This document shows, in pieces, positions 58,062-64,000 of a stretch of 64,000 bases of DNA. This DNA is from Pseudomonas sp. RIT-PI-AD. GTDB taxonomy: Bacteria > Pseudomonadota > Gammaproteobacteria > Pseudomonadales > Pseudomonadaceae. The notes under the pieces were generated by a model. That model was not told the DNA's origin. It worked only from the letters and a program-made list of their open reading frames with translations, and did not search any database. Position numbers and translations under genes: made by a program. The DNA lies in NCBI RefSeq assembly GCF_025642785.1, contig NZ_JANZKU010000011.1, forward strand, positions 62,001-126,000, written 5' to 3'. The number at the start of each line of letters is the position of its first letter. Position 1 is the stretch's first letter.

Positions 58062-59444
58062 ATGTCCACGCCCCCACGCAAGCCCATTCGCTTCAACGCT
58101 TTCAGCATGAACGCCGCCAGCCACCAGTCGCCCGGTCTCTGGCGGCATCCGCGCGACCGCTCCTCGGAATACACCGACCTCGCCTACTGGACCGAACTGG
58201 CGCAGTTGCTCGAGCGCGGCCTGTTCGACAGCCTGTTCATCGCCGATGTGATGGGCGTCTATGACGTCTACCGCGGCTCGCCGGACAGCGCGCTGGCCGG
58301 CGCCGTGCAGGTGCCGACCAACGATCCCCTGCTGGTGGTCCCGGCGATGGCCGGGGTCACACGCCACCTGGGCTTCGGGATCACCTTCTCGCTGACCTAC
58401 GAGCACCCTTACCCCTTCGCCCGGCGCATGAGCACCCTCGACCACCTGACCCAGGGCCGGGTCGGCTGGAACATCGTCACCGGCTACCTCGACAGCGCCG
58501 CGCGCAACCTGGGCCTGGCCCGGCAGCTCGGCCACGACGAGCGCTACGACCTCGCCGAGGAATACCTGGCGGTGCTGTACAAGCTCTGGGAGAAGAGCTG
58601 GGAGGACGGCGCGGTGCTGCGCGACCGCGCGGGCGGGCGCTTCACCGATCCTGCGCGGGTGCATCCGATCCGCCATGCCGGCGAGCACTTCCAGGTTCCC
58701 GGCATCCACCTCTGCGAACCCTCGCCGCAGCGCACCCCGGTGCTGTTCCAGGCCGGCGCCTCGGCGAAGGGCCAGGCCTTCGCCGCGCGGCATGCCGAGT
58801 GCGTGTTCATCAGCGCGCCCAGCGAAACCGCACTGCGCCGCTACGTCGACGGCATCCGCCAGGCGGTGGCCGAGGCCGGACGCCCGGCGCAGGAGGTGCT
58901 GATCTACGCCCAGGCGCTGATCGTCCTCGGCGACAGCCGCGAGGCGGCCGAGGCGAAATTCGCCGAATACCGTCGCTACGTGGACAGCGAGGCGGCGCTG
59001 ACGTTGCTTTCCGGCTGGACCGGCATCGACTTTTCCGGCTACGACCTGGATGCCCCGGTGGAGTACCTGGAGAACGATGCCGGGCGCACCGCCCTGGCCG
59101 CCTTCACCACGGCCGACCCGCAGCGCCGCTGGACGGTGCGCGAAGCGGCGGAATTCGTCGGCCTGGGCGGCCGCGGCCCGGTGCTGCTGGGCTCGCCCGC
59201 GGAGGTCGCCGACCAGTTGGAGCATTGGCTGGACAGCACCGGGATCGACGGTTTCAACCTGACCTACGCAGTGGCGCCGGACGACCTGCGCGCGGTGGTC
59301 GAGCAGCTCGTACCCGAATTGCAGCGCCGGGGCCGCTACCGCCGCGAGTACCCGGCAGGCACCCTGCGGCACAAACTATTCGGCCAGGGCGACCGGCTGC
59401 CGCCGAGGCACCCCGGGCCGCGCAGCGAGATCGGCGCGGACTGA
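58062..59444 (+). CDS. FMN-dependent monooxygenase (NtaA/SnaA/DszA family)
   Basis: A 460-residue bacterial-luciferase-fold flavin monooxygenase. RFNAFSMNAASHQSPGLWRHP is the group's N terminus. RMSTLDHLTQGRVGWNIVTGYLDSAARNLGL forms the FMN-binding block, and PVLFQAGASAKGQAFAARHAECVF is conserved in DszA/SsuD-like enzymes. It uses reduced FMN from a separate reductase to cleave a C-S or C-N bond. Together with the upstream binding protein it suggests use of an organosulfur compound as a sulfur source. It converges on gltD. Confidence 0.9.
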   Translation: MSTPPRKPIRFNAFSMNAASHQSPGLWRHPRDRSSEYTDLAYWTELAQLLERGLFDSLFIADVMGVYDVYRGSPDSALAGAVQVPTNDPLLVVPAMAGVTRHLGFGITFSLTYEHPYPFARRMSTLDHLTQGRVGWNIVTGYLDSAARNLGLARQLGHDERYDLAEEYLAVLYKLWEKSWEDGAVLRDRAGGRFTDPARVHPIRHAGEHFQVPGIHLCEPSPQRTPVLFQAGASAKGQAFAARHAECVFISAPSETALRRYVDGIRQAVAEAGRPAQEVLIYAQALIVLGDSREAAEAKFAEYRRYVDSEAALTLLSGWTGIDFSGYDLDAPVEYLENDAGRTALAAFTTADPQRRWTVREAAEFVGLGGRGPVLLGSPAEVADQLEHWLDSTGIDGFNLTYAVAPDDLRAVVEQLVPELQRRGRYRREYPAGTLRHKLFGQGDRLPPRHPGPRSEIGAD

Positions 59445-59454
59445 GGCGGGAACA

Positions 59455-59477
59455 GGGCCGGCGCCATGGGCCGGCCC
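59455..59477. terminator. bidirectional hairpin between the monooxygenase and gltD
   Basis: An 8-bp perfect stem GGGCCGGC/GCCGGCCC (59455-59462, 59470-59477) with a 7-nt loop lies between two convergent stops. There is no T-tract. Confidence 0.5.
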
Positions 59478-59482
59478 GCCGG

Positions 59483-64000
<4,518 letters not shown>

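Overview
The window is a GC-rich, densely packed chromosomal segment from a Pseudomonas. Many genes and their order resemble the P. aeruginosa chromosome around gltB-gltD-hemE, metY, selO, mscK, a CvrA-type antiporter, an acyl-CoA dehydrogenase, rlmJ, msrA and dipA. This comparison is from memory; no search was run. Several blocks do not fit that backbone as I remember it, so a relative in the P. aeruginosa group (for example the citronellolis/nitroreducens/knackmussii side) is more likely than P. aeruginosa itself.

Layout. 0-2.2 kb: a hybrid sensor kinase. 2.2-7.1 kb: a reverse-strand HlyD / RbbA-type double ATPase / ABC-2 permease operon. 7.2-9.3 kb: an LTA-synthase-type membrane sulfatase. 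9.3-12.2 kb: an unusually gene-poor stretch. It holds one CXXCH protein gene flanked by four copies of a roughly 98-bp repeat carrying paired DnaA-box-like 9-mers. 12.2-14.4 kb: two small exported proteins and a threonine aldolase. 14.4-22.1 kb: dipA (c-di-GMP phosphodiesterase), msrA, an HD-GYP protein, rlmJ and an acyl-CoA dehydrogenase. 22.3-29.0 kb: a cation/proton antiporter, an MscK-type channel and selO.

29.1-33.4 kb: two tandem copies of an unfamiliar two-gene cassette. Each copy has a cytoplasmic protein with a papain-like Cys...His signature followed by a propeller-like lipoprotein. The second copy is visibly poorer in G+C. This is the best candidate for an undescribed system. I read it as a possible cell-wall-targeting toxin with a periplasmic immunity lipoprotein, which is inference.

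33.5-36.1 kb: metY, trxC and a ParA-like ATPase. 36.3-55.3 kb: a 20-gene aryl polyene (APE) operon, almost every gene overlapping the next, bracketed by a candidate promoter and followed by one more exported-protein gene and a clear terminator. It contains two ACPs, a full set of ketosynthase/ketoreductase/dehydratase genes, a ligase-dehydratase fusion, an aromatic amino-acid ammonia-lyase, acyl- and glycosyltransferases, LolA/MMPL export functions, a methyltransferase and a flavin halogenase-like protein. 55.4-56.7 kb: a small protein and hemE. 57.0-59.4 kb: a sulfonate-type binding protein and an FMN monooxygenase behind an AT-rich leader, probably an insertion between hemE and gltD. 59.5-64.0 kb: gltD and the 3' two thirds of gltB, which runs off the window. 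No tRNA, rRNA, CRISPR array or intact transposase was seen.
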